In this document: one piece after another, positions 62,013 to 64,000 of the stretch
How the letters are laid out: each line of letters starts with the position of its first letter
Position numbering within the stretch: the stretch's first letter is position 1
Notes under the pieces: generated by a model
Database searches by the model: none
What the model was told of the DNA's origin: nothing
The model's input: only the letters and a program-made list of their open reading frames with translations
Assembly (NCBI RefSeq): GCF_001263175.1
Contig: NZ_CP012332.1
Coordinates: forward strand, 3,101,501 to 3,165,500
DNA length: 64,000 nucleotides
Source: Vulgatibacter incomptus
GTDB taxonomy: Bacteria > Myxococcota > Myxococcia > Myxococcales > Vulgatibacteraceae
Reading direction: 5' to 3'
Program-made: the position numbers and the translations under genes

Positions 62013-64000
62013 ATGTCTGCCGGATCGCCGAGCGGATGGGCTCTCGCCCTCGTTCTCGGCATGTCCACATCGCTGATCGCCTTCCCCCTCGTGGCGCACG
62101 CGCGCGACGACGGCGCAGCCGTGGCCGATTCGGCGCCCGAAGCCACTTCCAGCGTCGAAACTACCAGCGGATCCGAGCCCACTCTCATTTCTGCAGCCGA
62201 TTCCGCGCAGGCTCCCGCCGGAACCGCCGACGACGCACCGGCTTCCGCCCGGGGCGCAGCGGCACCCGGTATCGAGCTCGACGAGATCGAGGTGCGCGGT
62301 GAGCGCCCCGCCCGGGCCCGTTCGATGCCTTCGCCGGACGAGGGCTCCACCTCCTTCGGGACCGTGATCGAGGCCGGCGACTTCGCCGGGCAGCGCCTCG
62401 AGACCGCGGAGCTGCTGCTGCAGGCGCCGGGGACACGGGTCCGGAGGACGCCCGCCGGCGCGACGCTGATGCTCCGCGGCACCTCGGCGGACCAGACCCT
62501 CGTTTTCCTGGACGGGATCCGGCTGAACACGTCGGTGGGCGGCGGCGTCGATCTGCGCACGCTTCCCCAGGGCCTCATCGATCGGATCACGGTGCTACGC
62601 GGGAACGAGGGTGCGCGCTACGGCGCCGGCGCCCTCGGCGGGGTCGCCTTGATCTCCACCGCCGCGCCGGAAGGGGGCGACGCAAAGGGGAGCTTCTCGC
62701 TCTCGGGCGGATCGTTCGGGACCTACGGCCTCGACGCTTCGGTGACCGGCGGGAGCGCGAAGCTCCAGGGGATCGCGGCCCTCTCGCTGCAGCAGAGCGC
62801 AGGCGACTTCCCCGCGCCCTTCAACCCCACGCCGTCGAACCCCAACGCCGAGCTCCAGCGCGAGATCGTCTCGAACAACGACTCCAAGAGCGCAGGCCTC
62901 CTGCTCAAGGGCTCGGCTCGGGTCGGCGCCACGAGGCTCCACGCCCTGACGCAGGGGTCCGTCGGCGAGCGCGGGATCCCGGGGACGCTCTACTGGCGCG
63001 ACACCCAGCGGCGCGGCGAGAGGCGTCTGCTCGCGGCGCTGCGCGCGGAGCCGGCCGAGCGCGGCGACCACGCGGTCTTCGGTGGACTCGAGCTGCGCCA
63101 CGACGAGATCGCGGTCTGGGGAGGCGATATCCGCGGGGTGACCGCCCAGCCCTCCACCGACGAGCCGGGCACGCCCTGGCAGCGCGAGAACGCTCTCGAT
63201 GCCACGGTCGGCGCCGAGACCGCGCCGCTGTCGTGGACGCTGATCCGCGTGGAGGCCCGCGCCGGCGGCGAGTGGCTCGACTCGCCGTATCGGGACGCGG
63301 TCTCCCGCGAGCGCCTCGCCGCCAGCGTCGCCGACGAGCTCTACCTGGGCCGCGTCGTCACCATCGCGCCGTCGGTCCGCTACGACCGCATCGGCGCTTT
63401 CGACGGCCTCTCGCCCAAGCTCGGCGTCTCGCTCCGCCCGCTCCGCTTCCTCGAGCTCCGGGGCAACGCCGGCCGCACCTTCCGCGCGCCGAGCATCGGC
63501 GAGCTCTACCTGGAGCAGGGACCCCTCAAGGCGAACCCCGGGCTGCGGCCGGAGCACGGCTACACCGTGGACGGCGGCGCCGTCGTCCGGACGAGCCGCC
63601 TGCTCGTGCAGGTCTCCGCCTTCTACTCGCGGGTCACGGACCTGATCTCGTACGAGGTGGTGAGCAACGGGATCAGCAAGCCGTTCAACTTCCTGGAGGC
63701 GGAGGTGACGGGCGGCGAGGCGGAGGCGGCGGGCACGCCCCTCCCCTGGCTCACGCTCTCGGCGAGCTACAGCCTGGCGCGTACCCGGAACCTGCGCGAC
63801 GACCCCCGCTTCTTCGGCAAGGAGCTCCCCTTCCGGCCCTCGCAGCGGCTCCAGGGACGCGCCGCGGCCGGGCCCGACGGCTACGAGGCCTTCGTCGAGG
63901 GGAGCTGGCAGTCCGCGCAGTTCGTGAACCGGTCCAACGCCGGCGAGCTCCCCTCCCAGCTCTCCTTTCGCGCCGGGGGCGGGGCCCGCCTCTGGCACGG
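62013..64000 (+). CDS. TonB-dependent receptor, probable cobalamin transporter (BtuB-like), partial
   Basis: The frame is open to the end of the window, so the C-terminal strands are missing. A signal peptide and a Pro/Ala/Ser/Glu-rich linker of about 70 residues are followed by a plug domain (ELDEIEVRGE, then LMLRGTSADQTLVFLDGIR, VLRGNEGARYGAGALGG) and beta-barrel sequence with FRAPSIGELYLEQGPLKANPGLRPE. The cobalamin riboswitch immediately upstream predicts corrinoid uptake. ATG 62013 has GAGG nine bases before; ATG 61992 is in frame too. No Ton box beyond DEIEV could be fixed. Confidence 0.92.
   Translation, partial: MSAGSPSGWALALVLGMSTSLIAFPLVAHARDDGAAVADSAPEATSSVETTSGSEPTLISAADSAQAPAGTADDAPASARGAAAPGIELDEIEVRGERPARARSMPSPDEGSTSFGTVIEAGDFAGQRLETAELLLQAPGTRVRRTPAGATLMLRGTSADQTLVFLDGIRLNTSVGGGVDLRTLPQGLIDRITVLRGNEGARYGAGALGGVALISTAAPEGGDAKGSFSLSGGSFGTYGLDASVTGGSAKLQGIAALSLQQSAGDFPAPFNPTPSNPNAELQREIVSNNDSKSAGLLLKGSARVGATRLHALTQGSVGERGIPGTLYWRDTQRRGERRLLAALRAEPAERGDHAVFGGLELRHDEIAVWGGDIRGVTAQPSTDEPGTPWQRENALDATVGAETAPLSWTLIRVEARAGGEWLDSPYRDAVSRERLAASVADELYLGRVVTIAPSVRYDRIGAFDGLSPKLGVSLRPLRFLELRGNAGRTFRAPSIGELYLEQGPLKANPGLRPEHGYTVDGGAVVRTSRLLVQVSAFYSRVTDLISYEVVSNGISKPFNFLEAEVTGGEAEAAGTPLPWLTLSASYSLARTRNLRDDPRFFGKELPFRPSQRLQGRAAAGPDGYEAFVEGSWQSAQFVNRSNAGELPSQLSFRAGGGARLWH

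Noticed and set aside
62595-63998. 467-residue minus-strand frame at the window end
   Set aside because: It is antisense to the TonB-dependent receptor, which follows a cobalamin riboswitch and has plug and barrel motifs.

Overview
This window looks like a chromosomal segment of a GC-rich member of the Myxococcota (formerly Deltaproteobacteria). The evidence is very high GC, many paralogous lipoproteins with type II signal peptides, Kazal, Cys-rich and Ig-like secreted proteins, a DUF3857/transglutaminase giant, an ECF sigma factor with a zinc-finger anti-sigma factor, and many acyl-CoA dehydrogenases. No rRNA, tRNA, CRISPR array or insertion sequence was seen. Genus cannot be assigned from sequence alone.

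Layout. 0-2.3 kb: cell-surface sugar genes (partial NAD-dependent epimerase, kdsB, wecB). 2.4-6.2 kb: a tandem duplication of a secreted CxxCH lipoprotein with its leader and terminator; the second copy has a frameshift in a G6 run. 6.3-15 kb: minus-strand acyl-CoA genes (benzoate-CoA-ligase-family ligase, acyl-CoA dehydrogenase, then enoyl-CoA hydratase, RidA, SDR) split by a plus-strand AbiE toxin-antitoxin pair, followed by an M2 peptidase lipoprotein. 15.1-16.7 kb: two four-domain Kazal inhibitor lipoproteins. 16.7-26 kb: a large acyl-CoA dehydrogenase, a nicotinamidase-fold protein lacking its catalytic residues, a class V aminotransferase, a GTPase/DUF2156 pair, an NTF2-like protein and an ABC1/UbiB kinase. 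26-31.4 kb: two Cys-rich lipoproteins, a glutaryl-CoA-dehydrogenase-like enzyme, a thioesterase and a degenerate MBL protein. 31.4-33.1 kb: ECF sigma/anti-sigma pair. 33.2-43 kb: infA, a DUF3857-transglutaminase TPR protein, two related Ig-like lipoproteins and comF. 43-51.6 kb: gpmI, rlmH, rsfS, hflX, a YheT-type hydrolase, gpsA and a purple-acid-phosphatase-like lipoprotein. 51.7-57 kb: bioD, bioB, an SDR, DoxX, radA. 57-61.5 kb: DUF1059, glpK, an esterase, DUF3467 and small proteins. 61.7 kb to the end: a cobalamin riboswitch in front of a TonB-dependent receptor that runs off the window.

Themes. (1) Tandem duplication of exported proteins occurs four times. (2) A 28-nt intergenic repeat lies before three acyl-CoA or dehydrogenase genes. 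(3) At least three conserved genes (infA, hflX, the yheT homologue) appear to need non-ATG/GTG/TTG start codons (CTG, ATT, ATT) if their conserved N-termini are to be translated. (4) The set ligase, acyl-CoA dehydrogenase, enoyl-CoA hydratase, RidA and SDR resembles an aminobenzoyl-CoA degradation cluster interrupted by the AbiE module.
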